The notes: generated by a model not told the origin, from the sequence alone. Counted from the first letter of the stretch, positions 19,255-28,147 are shown. The stretch: 64,000 nt of DNA from Lachnospiraceae bacterium (GCA_017430085.1 JAFRNR010000002.1:1-64000), one strand, 5' to 3'. Numbers and translations are program-made.

Positions 19255-20392
19255 AGAAAAGACAGTGAAACAGGCGTGCTTTCTGTGCACCACTTCTTTT
19301 CAGATATGGGGCGCGGTCGCTTTTCAGCTGGCGAACCGGTGGAAAGCGGACATCCTGGTCTTCGATGATCTGAACGGATATCGGGAGATCGCAGAAGGGC
19401 TGCGGCAGACCGGCCTGTTCGAAGAGGTGATCCCGGTCCCGTTTTACGGCTCTCTGAAGGGCAAAAACAGACGCTCCGCCATCGCCGCCCGCATGCTGAC
19501 GGCCGGGAGCTATACGGATAAACTGGTCGACAGCCGGACGGCTTATGAACGGCTGTACACTTCCAGCGCGGCCGTTTCGAAAACGGTGGTGATCCGGGGG
19601 CTGTCAAAGCGCCTGGACCGTGCCGGGATCGTTGTGTACGATGACGGCCTGGGCAGTTATTCGGAAAAAGGCCGTATCCGGACCGGCTCTGCGCGGTTCC
19701 GGAAACTCAAGAAAATGCTCGGATGGGAAGAGCCTCTGGAACATCCGGAAAAGATCATGCTCTATGAGCCGGAACTGTATCACGCGACGGAAGGGATCCC
19801 CGTGGAGCGGATGCCCAAGATCGTCCTGACCTCTGAAAGCAAGGCGCTTCTCCGCACGATCTTCGGGGAATCGGAGGAGGAACTGCTGGTGGAGCAGCAG
19901 GTCATGCTGTTTGATACGTTCCGCTTGCCGGATCCCAAAGAGGAGATCGTCACGCTGGACCGCGTATTTGAACAGATCGCGGAGATCTGCGGAAACGATA
20001 ACGTGATCCTGAAAGAGCATCCCCGTTCGCTGGCACACAGCACGGTCGGCGTTCCGCGTTTTTCCCGGGCCGAAGTGCCGATGGAACTGATCTACGCGCA
20101 CCAGGAGGACCTGTCGGACAGGATCCTCGTCGGCCTGAACTCCACGGCGCTGTTCACGCCGCGGATGCTTTTTGATGCGGAGCCGTATCTGATTCTCCTG
20201 TACCGCATGACTTCGCAGGATCCCGCTGTCCGGGAGAAGCGCGACGCCTATCTGGGAAAAATGACCGGCATGTACCGGGACGGCAGCCGCGTGGCCATTC
20301 CGGAAACGCCGGAAGAACTGGAACAGGTTCTGACCCGGTGGCTCCGGAAGACGGATGAAACCGCGGCGGGATCCGGGGAGGGTCCGGCATGA
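19247..20392 (+). CDS. GT52/polysialyltransferase-like putative nonulosonate transferase
   Basis: 381 residues, soluble, no membrane segment. It begins with a CFLCTTSFQIW-type strand and contains VVYDDGLGSYS (about 129-139), ILKEHPRS (about 252-259) and VGLNSTALF (about 299-307). That D-D/E-G-x-x-S, H-P, S/T-S/T series is what I associate with GT52 and related sialyl- and polysialyltransferases. Its location next to wzx and wzy and ahead of CMP-pseudaminic-acid synthesis genes fits a transferase for CMP-activated nonulosonic acid. It is the only non-priming glycosyltransferase candidate in the locus. The assignment is by motif memory, not alignment. Confidence 0.65.
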   Translation: MSKEKTVKQACFLCTTSFQIWGAVAFQLANRWKADILVFDDLNGYREIAEGLRQTGLFEEVIPVPFYGSLKGKNRRSAIAARMLTAGSYTDKLVDSRTAYERLYTSSAAVSKTVVIRGLSKRLDRAGIVVYDDGLGSYSEKGRIRTGSARFRKLKKMLGWEEPLEHPEKIMLYEPELYHATEGIPVERMPKIVLTSESKALLRTIFGESEEELLVEQQVMLFDTFRLPDPKEEIVTLDRVFEQIAEICGNDNVILKEHPRSLAHSTVGVPRFSRAEVPMELIYAHQEDLSDRILVGLNSTALFTPRMLFDAEPYLILLYRMTSQDPAVREKRDAYLGKMTGMYRDGSRVAIPETPEELEQVLTRWLRKTDETAAGSGEGPA

Positions 20393-21669
20393 AGATCCGA
20401 CTGAAACATTTCAGCGCCGGCAGCATCCGCTGGCTCGACGTCATCATCTGCACGGTGATTATTCTGGCACCGGTCCTGCAGCAGCACAAAGGCTTCTTTG
20501 TCAACGCGGCCTGGTCCGCCCTGATCCTGGGTTTTCCTTTCTGCGCCCTGCGGGTGATGCTTTCCGGCTGGAAAATCGGCCGGAACGTGTTTTTCGGCCT
20601 GGTCCTGATCCTGGCCTATATTCTCTGGACCGTGATCGACCACGGATTTTCGGCCGGGGACCTGATGAAATTCGGGATCCTGATGTTTTATTATCTGGCG
20701 GTCGTCAAGGAGGATTTCAATTTTCGGTATTTGGTGAACATTTCCGCGGCCATCATCCTGGCCGCCTGCGCCGCCATCGTCATGCAGTATTTCTGTTATT
20801 ATGTTCTGCATTTCCGGCTGCAGTTCCTGAGCCCCGACACGCTGCTGGACTCCAGCAGCCGATGGATCAAGCGGCTGAGCGTCACGACGGCTACCGCGAC
20901 GTTTTACCGGCCGTCCGCGTTTTTCCTGGAGCCGTCCCACGTATTTCTGTTTTCCTTCCCGACGACGCTGTACATGCTGTTCAGCCCGCGTTCCACGCGG
21001 ACGATGCACCGGCTGGGCTTCGTGATGATCGGCGGCATCCTGGCGTCCACTTCGGGCATGGGGATCGCGTTTTCCCTGGCCTGCATCCTGGCGTATTTCG
21101 TGATGTATAAAAATCCGGTCTACGGAGAAGGCAGCCTGAAGAATTTCCTGTCGCTCCGCAAGATCCTGATCCCCCTGATGCTCCTGGTGCTTCTCGTCAT
21201 CCTGTACGAGTATTCCGACATCGTGCACAAGAGCCTGGTCCGGGTGATCTCGGAGAGCGAGACCGGATACAACGCCGTGGCCGGCCGGACGTCGGCGGGG
21301 ACAGAACTGATCCAGGGGCTGGACTGGCAGCAGTTCCTGCTCGGCGTTACGGATGCGATGGGGGAACTGGGCGCTGCCCTGTCGGCCTTTCAGGCCACGC
21401 TGTATAAATACGGCATCGTCGGTATCGCGATTTCCTATTTGTACTACCTGTACTGCTTTGCCTGCACCCGGAGGGACAGCCGTTATCTGTGCCTGATCCT
21501 TCTGGTCATTTCCTTCGTCTGCGCGCACACGCACAACCTGTTCTTTATGCTCTCCTTCTCGGCTTTCATTTTCGAAGGCATAAAAGAGAACGCCTGCGCG
21601 GCCGCTCCGGTCCGGGATCTTCTTCCGGCAGTCCGCCCCGGACGGACGGCTGCCGCAGTTGAAAACTGA
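20389..21669 (+). CDS. O-antigen/capsule polymerase-like membrane protein (Wzy)
   Basis: 426 residues with about 10-11 hydrophobic segments and one larger loop between about 265 and 320 (ESETGYNAVAGRTSAG region) of the size seen in Wzy/WaaL proteins. The extracellular NAVAGRTSAGTEL loop resembles the arginine-containing loop typical of Wzy-C family polymerases. Wzy joins repeat units on the outer face of the membrane. The gene overlaps the preceding one by ATGA. Sequence conservation in Wzy is low, so the call rests on topology and neighbours. Confidence 0.75.
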   Translation: MKIRLKHFSAGSIRWLDVIICTVIILAPVLQQHKGFFVNAAWSALILGFPFCALRVMLSGWKIGRNVFFGLVLILAYILWTVIDHGFSAGDLMKFGILMFYYLAVVKEDFNFRYLVNISAAIILAACAAIVMQYFCYYVLHFRLQFLSPDTLLDSSSRWIKRLSVTTATATFYRPSAFFLEPSHVFLFSFPTTLYMLFSPRSTRTMHRLGFVMIGGILASTSGMGIAFSLACILAYFVMYKNPVYGEGSLKNFLSLRKILIPLMLLVLLVILYEYSDIVHKSLVRVISESETGYNAVAGRTSAGTELIQGLDWQQFLLGVTDAMGELGAALSAFQATLYKYGIVGIAISYLYYLYCFACTRRDSRYLCLILLVISFVCAHTHNLFFMLSFSAFIFEGIKENACAAAPVRDLLPAVRPGRTAAAVEN

Positions 21670-21691
21670 AGCCCTCCGGCGGCGGCAGGCA

Positions 21692-21720
21692 TTGCGTTTG
21701 CCGGGCGTTCGGTGTAAAAT
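21692..21720 (+). promoter_or_regulatory. Possible promoter of the pse genes
   Basis: TTGCGT (21692-21697), 17-nt spacer, TAAAAT (21715-21720), in the 102-nt gap between the polymerase gene and pseB. This would let the pseudaminic acid genes be expressed apart from the upstream assembly genes. Confidence 0.5.
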
Positions 21721-21771
21721 AATAGGGATTGTTTCCCGATCAATAAATCACAGATAAAAGGCGGAACACAC

Positions 21772-22776
21772 ATGTTTAACGGAAAATCAGTTTTGGTAAC
21801 GGGCGGGACCGGTTCCTTCGGCCATGCGTTCATCGAGCGCATGCTGACACAGTATAATCCGAAGCGGGTGATCATTTATTCCCGGGATGAATTCAAGCAG
21901 TTCCTGATGCAGAACGAAATGAATGCGAAATACGGCGAAAAGGCCAGGGCGCTGCGGTTCTTCATCGGCGACGTCCGGGACGGGGAAAGATTGAAACGAG
22001 CCTGCGAAGGTGTGGATTATATCGTGCACGCCGCCGCCCTGAAGCAGGTGCCGGCCTGCGAGTACAACCCGCTGGAGGCGATCAAGACCAACATCGACGG
22101 CGCGTCCAATGTGATCAACGCGGCGCTGGACTGCGGCGTGACCCGCATAGTTGCGCTGTCCACGGACAAGGCCGTCAATCCGATCAACCTGTACGGCGGG
22201 ACCAAGCTGGTCTCCGACAAACTGTTCATCGCCGCTAATTCCTACGCGGGGTCGCGGAACGTCCGCTTCTCCGTCGTGCGCTACGGCAACGTGGCCGGCA
22301 GCCGCGGCTCGGTGATCCCGTTCTTCCAGAACCTGATCGACCAGGGCGTACGGAAACTGCCCATCACGGACCTGCGCATGACCCGTTTCTGGATCAGCCT
22401 GGATCAGGGCGTCGACCTGGTCGTGAAAGCGCTGGAGGAAGCCCGGGGCGGCGAGACCTTCATCTCCAAGATCCCTTCCTTCAAGATCACCGACCTGGCC
22501 GAGGCGATGCTGCCGGGCTGCGAGATCGATGAGATCGGGATCCGCGAGGGCGAAAAGCTGCACGAGATCATGATCACGTCGGATGACTCCATGACCACGT
22601 ACGAATACGAAAAACACTTCATCATCTATCCGCACTACACCTGGTGGGGCCGGGAGAAAGTCATCCCCGGCGGAACTTTGGTGGAACAGGGCTTCGAATA
22701 CAGCTCGGGCAAGAACAAACAGTGGCTGAGCGTGGAAGACCTCCGGGAGCGGATCGCCCAAATGGAATTGCACTGA
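21772..22776 (+). CDS. pseB: UDP-GlcNAc 4,6-dehydratase (inverting), PseB
   Basis: 334 residues, soluble SDR enzyme. VLVTGGTGSFGHAFIER is the NAD(P) site, and YSRDEFKQFLMQ, AAALKQVPACEYNP and STDKAVNPINLYGGTK (with YxxxK) are PseB/FlaA1 hallmarks. PseB makes UDP-2-acetamido-2,6-dideoxy-beta-L-arabino-hexos-4-ulose, the first step to pseudaminic acid. It starts the run pseB-pseC-pseF-(ATP-grasp)-pseI-pseG. Unlike the 653-residue homolog at 8898 it has no membrane domain. Confidence 0.95.
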   Translation: MFNGKSVLVTGGTGSFGHAFIERMLTQYNPKRVIIYSRDEFKQFLMQNEMNAKYGEKARALRFFIGDVRDGERLKRACEGVDYIVHAAALKQVPACEYNPLEAIKTNIDGASNVINAALDCGVTRIVALSTDKAVNPINLYGGTKLVSDKLFIAANSYAGSRNVRFSVVRYGNVAGSRGSVIPFFQNLIDQGVRKLPITDLRMTRFWISLDQGVDLVVKALEEARGGETFISKIPSFKITDLAEAMLPGCEIDEIGIREGEKLHEIMITSDDSMTTYEYEKHFIIYPHYTWWGREKVIPGGTLVEQGFEYSSGKNKQWLSVEDLRERIAQMELH

Positions 22777-22797
22777 ATGAGCGGGAGGTACGGACCC

Positions 22798-23934
22798 ATG
22801 AAGATGAACATCCCTTACAGCAGACAGTGGATCGAAGAAGACGACATCCAGGCCGTCGTGGAGACGCTGCGGTCGGATTTCCTGACCACCGGCCCCAAAG
22901 TGGCGGAATTTGAGAAAAACCTGGCTGAATACGTCGGCGCGAAATATGCCGTGGCGGTCTCCAACGGGACCGCGGCCCTGCACGTGGCCTGCCTGGCGGC
23001 GGGCATCGGCGAAGGCGACGAGGTCATCACGACGCCTCTGACGTTTGCGGCTTCCTCCAACTGCGTGCTGTACTGCGGCGGCCGGACGGTGTTCGCGGAC
23101 ATCGATCCCCGGACGTACGACATCGATCCGGAGGACGTGCGCCGAAAGATCACGGAAAAAACCAAGGCGATCATCCCGGTCCATCTGTCCGGTCAGCCCT
23201 GCGATCTGGACGCCATCCATAAGATCGCGGAAGAGTACGGCCTGCTGGTGATCGAGGACGCGGCCCACGCCATCGGCGCGGAATATAAAGGACAGAAAAT
23301 CGGCGGCCTCTCCGACATGACGGAGTTCAGCTTCCATCCGGTCAAGCACGTCACTACCGGCGAAGGCGGCGCGGTCACCACCAACAGCGAGGAGCTGTAT
23401 CAGCGCCTGATGCTTTTCCGGACCCACGGGATCACCCGGAATCCGGACCTGATGACGGAAAACCAGGGCGGCTGGTACTACCAGCAGCTGGACCTGGGCT
23501 ACAATTACCGCATCACGGACTTCCAGTGCGCGCTGGGGATCAGCCAGCTGAAGAAGGTGGACCGCTCCGTCGCCAGACGGCGCGAGATCGCGGCCCGCTA
23601 CGACGAGGCGTTTAAGGACGTCCCCGGCCTGATCATCCCGTACCAGGCGCCGGACGGCAAAAACAGCTATCACCTGTACATCCTGCAGTTTACGGACGTG
23701 GACCGCAAGGCGGCGTATGACCGGCTCCAGGCAGCCGGGATCCACGTCAACGTGCATTATATCCCCACCTACACTTTCCCGTATTACCGGACCCACGGCT
23801 ATGCGGATACCTGCTGCCCGAACGCGGAAGCGGTCTACCGGAACATCCTCAGCATCCCGATGTACTACGGCCTGACCGACGAGCAGGTGGAGTATGTGAT
23901 CGAAAACGTGAAAGAGGCGGCCGCCGGCCGATAA
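22798..23934 (+). CDS. pseC: UDP-4-amino-4,6-dideoxy-N-acetyl-beta-L-altrosamine transaminase, PseC
   Basis: 378 residues from ATG 22798, which has a GGGAGGTACGGACCC leader; an upstream ATG at 22777 has no ribosome-binding site. PLP-Lys is Lys183 in FHPVKHVTTGEGG. The N-terminus IPYSRQWIEEDDI and VLRSDFLTTGP-like segment are typical of PseC. It aminates the PseB product at C4, yielding a free 4-amine that in the standard pathway PseH acetylates. No PseH follows; see findings. Confidence 0.95.
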   Translation: MKMNIPYSRQWIEEDDIQAVVETLRSDFLTTGPKVAEFEKNLAEYVGAKYAVAVSNGTAALHVACLAAGIGEGDEVITTPLTFAASSNCVLYCGGRTVFADIDPRTYDIDPEDVRRKITEKTKAIIPVHLSGQPCDLDAIHKIAEEYGLLVIEDAAHAIGAEYKGQKIGGLSDMTEFSFHPVKHVTTGEGGAVTTNSEELYQRLMLFRTHGITRNPDLMTENQGGWYYQQLDLGYNYRITDFQCALGISQLKKVDRSVARRREIAARYDEAFKDVPGLIIPYQAPDGKNSYHLYILQFTDVDRKAAYDRLQAAGIHVNVHYIPTYTFPYYRTHGYADTCCPNAEAVYRNILSIPMYYGLTDEQVEYVIENVKEAAAGR

Positions 23935-23964
23935 AGCCGGCGCGTGCCGAAAGGAGAAGCGTCC

Positions 23965-24666
23965 ATGAACATACTGGCTCTGATCCCGGCCCGGGGAGGA
24001 AGCAAGCGGATCCCGCGGAAAAACGTCAAGGAATTCTGCGGGAAGCCCATCATCTGCTATTCCATCGAGGCAGCGCTGGCTTCCGGCATATTCAGCGAGG
24101 TCATGGTCTCGACGGACGACGAAGAGATCGCGGCGGTGGCGAAAGCCGCCGGGGCATCGGTGCCGTTTCTGCGGAGCGCAGCCACCGCGAACGACCATGC
24201 CACGATCAGCGACGTGATCCGGGAAGTCCTGGAGACGTACCGGGCACAGGGCAGGGAATTCGATGCCTATGCCATCATTTATGCCACGGCCCCCATGATC
24301 CGGCCGGAGTATCTGCAGTTGAGCTGGGATCTGCTGAAAAACAGCGAAGCAGGCTTTCTGCTGCCGGTCGTGCGGTATTCGTATCCGCCCCAGCGCAGTT
24401 ATCACGTGAGGGACGGCCTGCTGGAATGGAATGATCCCACGGCGGCCCGGATGCGCTCCCAGGATCTGGAACCGTGGTATCATGACTGCGGGATGTTCTC
24501 TTTCGCCAAAGTGGAGGCCTTTTATCATACCAGACCGGAAGAACGGAGAAAGATCCCGCTGCTCCTGGATGAAAGCGTCATGCAGGATATCGACACGGAA
24601 GAAGACTGGAAACAGGCGGAAGTGAAATACCGCCTGCTGCAGCAGAAGGATAGTCAGGAGAACTGA
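23965..24666 (+). CDS. pseF: CMP-pseudaminic acid cytidylyltransferase, PseF
   Basis: 233 residues, acylneuraminate cytidylyltransferase family. The CTP-binding ALIPARGGSKRIPRKN and the metal-site VSTDDEEIA are evident. PseF activates pseudaminic acid with CTP. AAAGGAGAAGC precedes ATG 23965; an in-frame GTG at 23944 lies upstream of that ribosome-binding site and is unlikely to be used. The length matches PseF. Confidence 0.93.
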   Translation: MNILALIPARGGSKRIPRKNVKEFCGKPIICYSIEAALASGIFSEVMVSTDDEEIAAVAKAAGASVPFLRSAATANDHATISDVIREVLETYRAQGREFDAYAIIYATAPMIRPEYLQLSWDLLKNSEAGFLLPVVRYSYPPQRSYHVRDGLLEWNDPTAARMRSQDLEPWYHDCGMFSFAKVEAFYHTRPEERRKIPLLLDESVMQDIDTEEDWKQAEVKYRLLQQKDSQEN

Positions 24667-24674
24667 ACGGAAGC

Positions 24675-25949
24675 ATGGATATCAGGGGCAAGAAAATACT
24701 GATCATGGGCGGGAACGCCGAAGGCATGGAGACCATCCGCAACGCCAACGACATGGGACTGAAGACCATCGTCGTGGATCCGGATCCGGCCTCGCCCGGC
24801 AAAAAGATCGCATGGAAGTCCTACGACGTGAACGCCATCGATCTGGAGGCGCTGCTCGCCATCTGCCGCGAAGAAAAAGTGGACGGCGTCATGGTGGGCC
24901 TTTCCGAGCGACTGCTGATGACTTACAGCAGACTGTGCGGAGAACTGGGCCTGCCCCGCTACTGCACGCCGGAGCAGCTTGCCGTCTTCTGCGACAAGAT
25001 CGCTTTCAAGAACAAATGTCGGGAATACGGGATCCCGGTCGTCCGCGATTACACGCCGGAAGATGAGATCCCTTATCCGGTCCTGGTCAAACCGGCGGAC
25101 AGCAGCGGTTCCAAAGGAATCTCCGTCTGCCGGAACCGGGAGGAACTGCTGGCAGCTGTGGAGCGGGCCCGGTCCTATTCCCACACGGACCGGTATCTGA
25201 TCGAGGATTTCCTGGAGGGAGACCAGCTTTCCGTCAATTATACGGTCGTGGAAGGCACCCCGTATCTGTCGCTGATCAGCGACCGGTACGTGGTCGAACC
25301 GGTCAAAGGCCTGGGAACGATCGCAGCCGGTGTTGTCTATCCCAGCAAGTATGCGGAGCAGTATGTGGCGGAGATCCATCCCAAAGTGTGCCGCATGCTG
25401 AAGGACCTGAAGGTTGAGAATGCCCCGTTCAATATCCAGGCATTCGTGGATGACGGGGTGATCCGGTTCTACGATCCGGCGATCCGGGTCAGCGGAGGCC
25501 GCGTCTACCTGCTGACCGAAAGAATGACGGGTCTGAATATTCAGAAATCCTTGCTGTACTATGCCGTGACCGGGAAAATGTTTGCGCCCGGCGAAACGGT
25601 TCAGCTGAAGGAAGACGACTGGAAACTGGAAGGCAAATATTCCGTGTTTCCCAACCCGATGGTCCGGACGGGGACCATCGCGCGGATAGAAGTCAGCGAA
25701 TCGCTGAAGGATATCCCGGAACTCCTTGCGTATTTCCTGCTGAAGAAAGAAGGGGACAAGGTGACGCTGGCCGGGACCGGGCAGCAGATGGCCGTCCGGC
25801 TTTCTTTCCTCGGGGATACGCTGGATGCCGTGATCGACGCGTATCGGAAAGCGTATGACTGCATCCACATCACGGATGAGCAGGGAGAAAACATGATGCT
25901 TCCGGCCTTCGATTTCCGGACCCATTATCCGGAACAGACCGGCCGGTGA
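24675..25949 (+). CDS. ATP-grasp ligase-like protein (4 of 4), embedded in the pse genes
   Basis: 424 residues. ILIMGGNAEGMETI is the Rossmann N-terminus; YPVLVKPADSSGSKG, LIEDFLEGDQ and a VSGGRVYLL tail follow. The E-x-N metal motif of canonical ATP-grasp enzymes is not obvious: the region reads FYDPAIRVSGG. It may therefore bind metal differently. It resembles the gene at 13746 over its length. It lies between pseF and pseI, 8 nt after pseF, where a PseH acetyltransferase would be expected in many clusters. A role in acylating the 4-amino group (for example with an amino acid) is a hypothesis. Confidence 0.85.
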   Translation: MDIRGKKILIMGGNAEGMETIRNANDMGLKTIVVDPDPASPGKKIAWKSYDVNAIDLEALLAICREEKVDGVMVGLSERLLMTYSRLCGELGLPRYCTPEQLAVFCDKIAFKNKCREYGIPVVRDYTPEDEIPYPVLVKPADSSGSKGISVCRNREELLAAVERARSYSHTDRYLIEDFLEGDQLSVNYTVVEGTPYLSLISDRYVVEPVKGLGTIAAGVVYPSKYAEQYVAEIHPKVCRMLKDLKVENAPFNIQAFVDDGVIRFYDPAIRVSGGRVYLLTERMTGLNIQKSLLYYAVTGKMFAPGETVQLKEDDWKLEGKYSVFPNPMVRTGTIARIEVSESLKDIPELLAYFLLKKEGDKVTLAGTGQQMAVRLSFLGDTLDAVIDAYRKAYDCIHITDEQGENMMLPAFDFRTHYPEQTGR

Positions 25950-25962
25950 CAGGAGAAAAGAT

Positions 25963-27009
25963 ATGAGATTTCAGGAATGCATGGAGCAGGGCCGCACCTA
26001 TATCATCGCGGAAATGTCCGCCAACCACGGGGGCAGTTTTGAGCGCGCGCTCGATATTATCCGCGCGGCCAAGGAAGTCGGCGCAGACTGTCTGAAGATC
26101 CAGACATTCACCCCGGACACCCTGACGCTGGACTGTGACAACGAATTTTTCCCGCCCGCCGCGACGGGGCTGTGGAAAGGCCTGCGCTCTTATGAACTGT
26201 ACCAGCAGGCGTTCACGCCCTGGGAATGGCAGGCGGATCTGAAGGCGGAATGCGACCGGCTGGGCCTGGATTTTCTGTCTTCCGTTTTCGATCCGACTTC
26301 CGTGGATTTCCTGGAAGGGATCGGCGTGGAATTTTATAAGATCGCTTCCCCGGAACTGCTGGACATCCCGCTGCTGGAGAAAACGGCCGCGACCGGGAAG
26401 CCGATGATCATGTCCTGCGGGATCGCCACGCAGGAGGAGATCTGGGACGCGGTCAACGCCTGCCGCGCGCAGGGAAACGATCAGATCTATCTGCTGAAGT
26501 GCACCTCCGAGTATCCGACGCATTTCGAGCAGATGAACCTGTCCCTGATCCCGGCCATGAAGGAGGAATTCGGCTGCCCCATCGGGCTTTCGGACCATTC
26601 CATGGACCATCTGGCGGCGGTGGTTGGCGTCTCGCTGGGTGCCTGCATCGTGGAGAAGCATTTCTGCATCACGCGGGAAGTCAAGACGCCGGACTCCACG
26701 TTCTCCATGAATTATGAGGAATTCAAGGCGATGGTGGAAGCCATCCGCGACGTGGAAAAGATCCTGGGCCGGGCCGTGTTCCCGCAGACGCCCGCGGAAG
26801 CGCGCAAGCCCCGGCAGGGCCGCTCGCTGTTCTCCTGCGCGGAGATCAGAAAGGGCGAGGTCTTCACGGCCGAGAACGTGCGGAGCATCCGCCCCGGGAT
26901 CGGTCTGAAGCCGAAGTATTACCATGATTTGATCGGCCGGAAGGCCCTGCGGGACATCCCGAGGGGATATCCGCTGGAAATGAGTGATCTGGATGGGGAG
27001 AAAGCGTAA
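25963..27009 (+). CDS. pseI: Pseudaminic acid synthase, PseI
   Basis: 348 residues, NeuB family. IIAEMSANHGGS, DCLKIQTFTPDTLTLD, EFYKIASPEL and KCTSEYPTHFEQMNL mark the TIM barrel, and the C-terminal SAF/antifreeze-like domain covers about 285-345 (RSLFSCAEIRKGE). PseI condenses phosphoenolpyruvate with the 6-deoxy-2,4-diacetamido-altrose. The TFTPDT(L/I)T segment favours PseI over NeuB or LegI. The ATG has an AGGAGAAAAGAT leader. Confidence 0.95.
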   Translation: MRFQECMEQGRTYIIAEMSANHGGSFERALDIIRAAKEVGADCLKIQTFTPDTLTLDCDNEFFPPAATGLWKGLRSYELYQQAFTPWEWQADLKAECDRLGLDFLSSVFDPTSVDFLEGIGVEFYKIASPELLDIPLLEKTAATGKPMIMSCGIATQEEIWDAVNACRAQGNDQIYLLKCTSEYPTHFEQMNLSLIPAMKEEFGCPIGLSDHSMDHLAAVVGVSLGACIVEKHFCITREVKTPDSTFSMNYEEFKAMVEAIRDVEKILGRAVFPQTPAEARKPRQGRSLFSCAEIRKGEVFTAENVRSIRPGIGLKPKYYHDLIGRKALRDIPRGYPLEMSDLDGEKA

Positions 27010-28054
27010 AATCTTTGACGCTGCCATCGTGGCGGACGGCAACCGCTCCATCGGCCTGGGACATATCATGCGGTCTTTGGCCGTGGCGGAAGCGCTGAAA
27101 GACCTGGGATACCGGGTCTGTTTCCTCGTTTCGGATGCCGATTCGGAAGCCGTCGTGCGGAGCCTGGGATCTGACTGTTTCCGCCTGGATACGGATTACC
27201 GCCGTCTCGCGGATCAGGCGGAGAAGATCAAAGCGTGCCTGGAGAAGATCGGGGCGCGCTTTGTATTTTTTGACAGCTATTTCGCGGACAACGCCCTGTT
27301 CGAAGCGGTGTCGGAGATCTGTCCCGTGGGATGCTTCGGCTACGGGAAGAAGTATTTCAGCGGGATGCGTGTCATCGTGCCGTACGGCGTGAGCAGCGAC
27401 TGGGACTGGTACGCGGAAAACTTCGATCCGCAGGTGACGGAGGTGCTGGCCGGAGCCGCCTATGCCCCGCTGAAAAGGCCGTTCTGGGATGTCCCCGCGC
27501 GGGAGGAAGGCCGGGAAGTCCGCCGGATCCTGCTGACCAGCGGGGGGACGGACCCGCTCGGCGTGACGGAGATCTTGGCCGGAGAGATTTTGGCGCGGTT
27601 CCCGGACACAGTACTGGATATCGTGGTGGGCCGCTATTTCGAGACGGACCGGCTGAAGACCCGGTTCGGTTCCTGTGAGGCCGTTCGCTTTCACGAGAGG
27701 CTGGACGACCTGTCCGGCCTGATGCGGGAGACCGATCTGGCCGTTTCCGCCGCAGGGATGACGCTGTACGAACTGATGGCCTGCTCGGTTCCCGTCATTG
27801 CTTACGCGCTGGCGGACAACCAGCTGAACAATGTCAGACTGGAGCCCGCCATCGTCTGGTGCGGGGATATCCGCAGCGGACAGGGGCTGAACGGGGAGAC
27901 AGTTTCCGGCATCCTCGCGCATCTGGAGGATCTGATGCGGGACGCCGCGGCGCGCGGCCGGCTGCAGAAAGCAGGCCATGCCTTCTGTGACGGAAAAGGC
28001 GCTGTAAGGATCGCAGGCGCGATCGGCAGGATCATTTCTCCGCTGTCCGAATAA
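26984..28054 (+). CDS. pseG: UDP-2,4-diacetamido-2,4,6-trideoxy-beta-L-altropyranose hydrolase, PseG
   Basis: About 353-356 residues, GT-B fold. VADGNRSIGLGHIMRSLAVA is the conserved N-terminal loop, and SGGTDPLGVTEI plus AVSAAGMTLYELMA form the nucleotide site. PseG removes UDP before the PseI step. Start is either GTG 26984 or ATG 26993; neither has a clear ribosome-binding site, so translation is probably coupled to pseI, which it overlaps by 26 or 17 nt. It is the last gene of the locus; its stop codon lies in the loop of the terminator. Confidence 0.92.
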   Translation: MIWMGRKRKIFDAAIVADGNRSIGLGHIMRSLAVAEALKDLGYRVCFLVSDADSEAVVRSLGSDCFRLDTDYRRLADQAEKIKACLEKIGARFVFFDSYFADNALFEAVSEICPVGCFGYGKKYFSGMRVIVPYGVSSDWDWYAENFDPQVTEVLAGAAYAPLKRPFWDVPAREEGREVRRILLTSGGTDPLGVTEILAGEILARFPDTVLDIVVGRYFETDRLKTRFGSCEAVRFHERLDDLSGLMRETDLAVSAAGMTLYELMACSVPVIAYALADNQLNNVRLEPAIVWCGDIRSGQGLNGETVSGILAHLEDLMRDAAARGRLQKAGHAFCDGKGAVRIAGAIGRIISPLSE

Positions 28055-28072
28055 AACCGGACAGCGTTTTTT
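28041..28072 (+). terminator. Intrinsic terminator of the glycan locus
   Basis: CGCTGTCCG (28041-28049) pairs perfectly with CGGACAGCG (28058-28066), followed by T6. The stem overlaps the last codons of pseG. Confidence 0.9.
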
Positions 28073-28118
28073 ATTGCCGGAAAAGCAAAAATAACGTGAA
28101 AAACCCGCAAAAAAAGAC

Positions 28119-28147
28119 TTGCGGTTTTTTGTGCACAGTCGTATAAT
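28119..28147 (+). promoter_or_regulatory. Promoter of the MmgE/PrpD catabolic operon
   Basis: TTGCGG (28119-28124), 17-nt spacer, consensus TATAAT (28142-28147). The -35 box is also the right arm of a short hairpin (CCGCAA at 28105-28110, T6 at 28125-28130), so read-through from upstream may be trimmed here as well. Confidence 0.75.

Noticed and set aside
21787..24528. 913-residue open frame antisense to pseB-pseC-pseF
   Set aside because: Antisense shadow of three recognised enzymes with no motif of its own.
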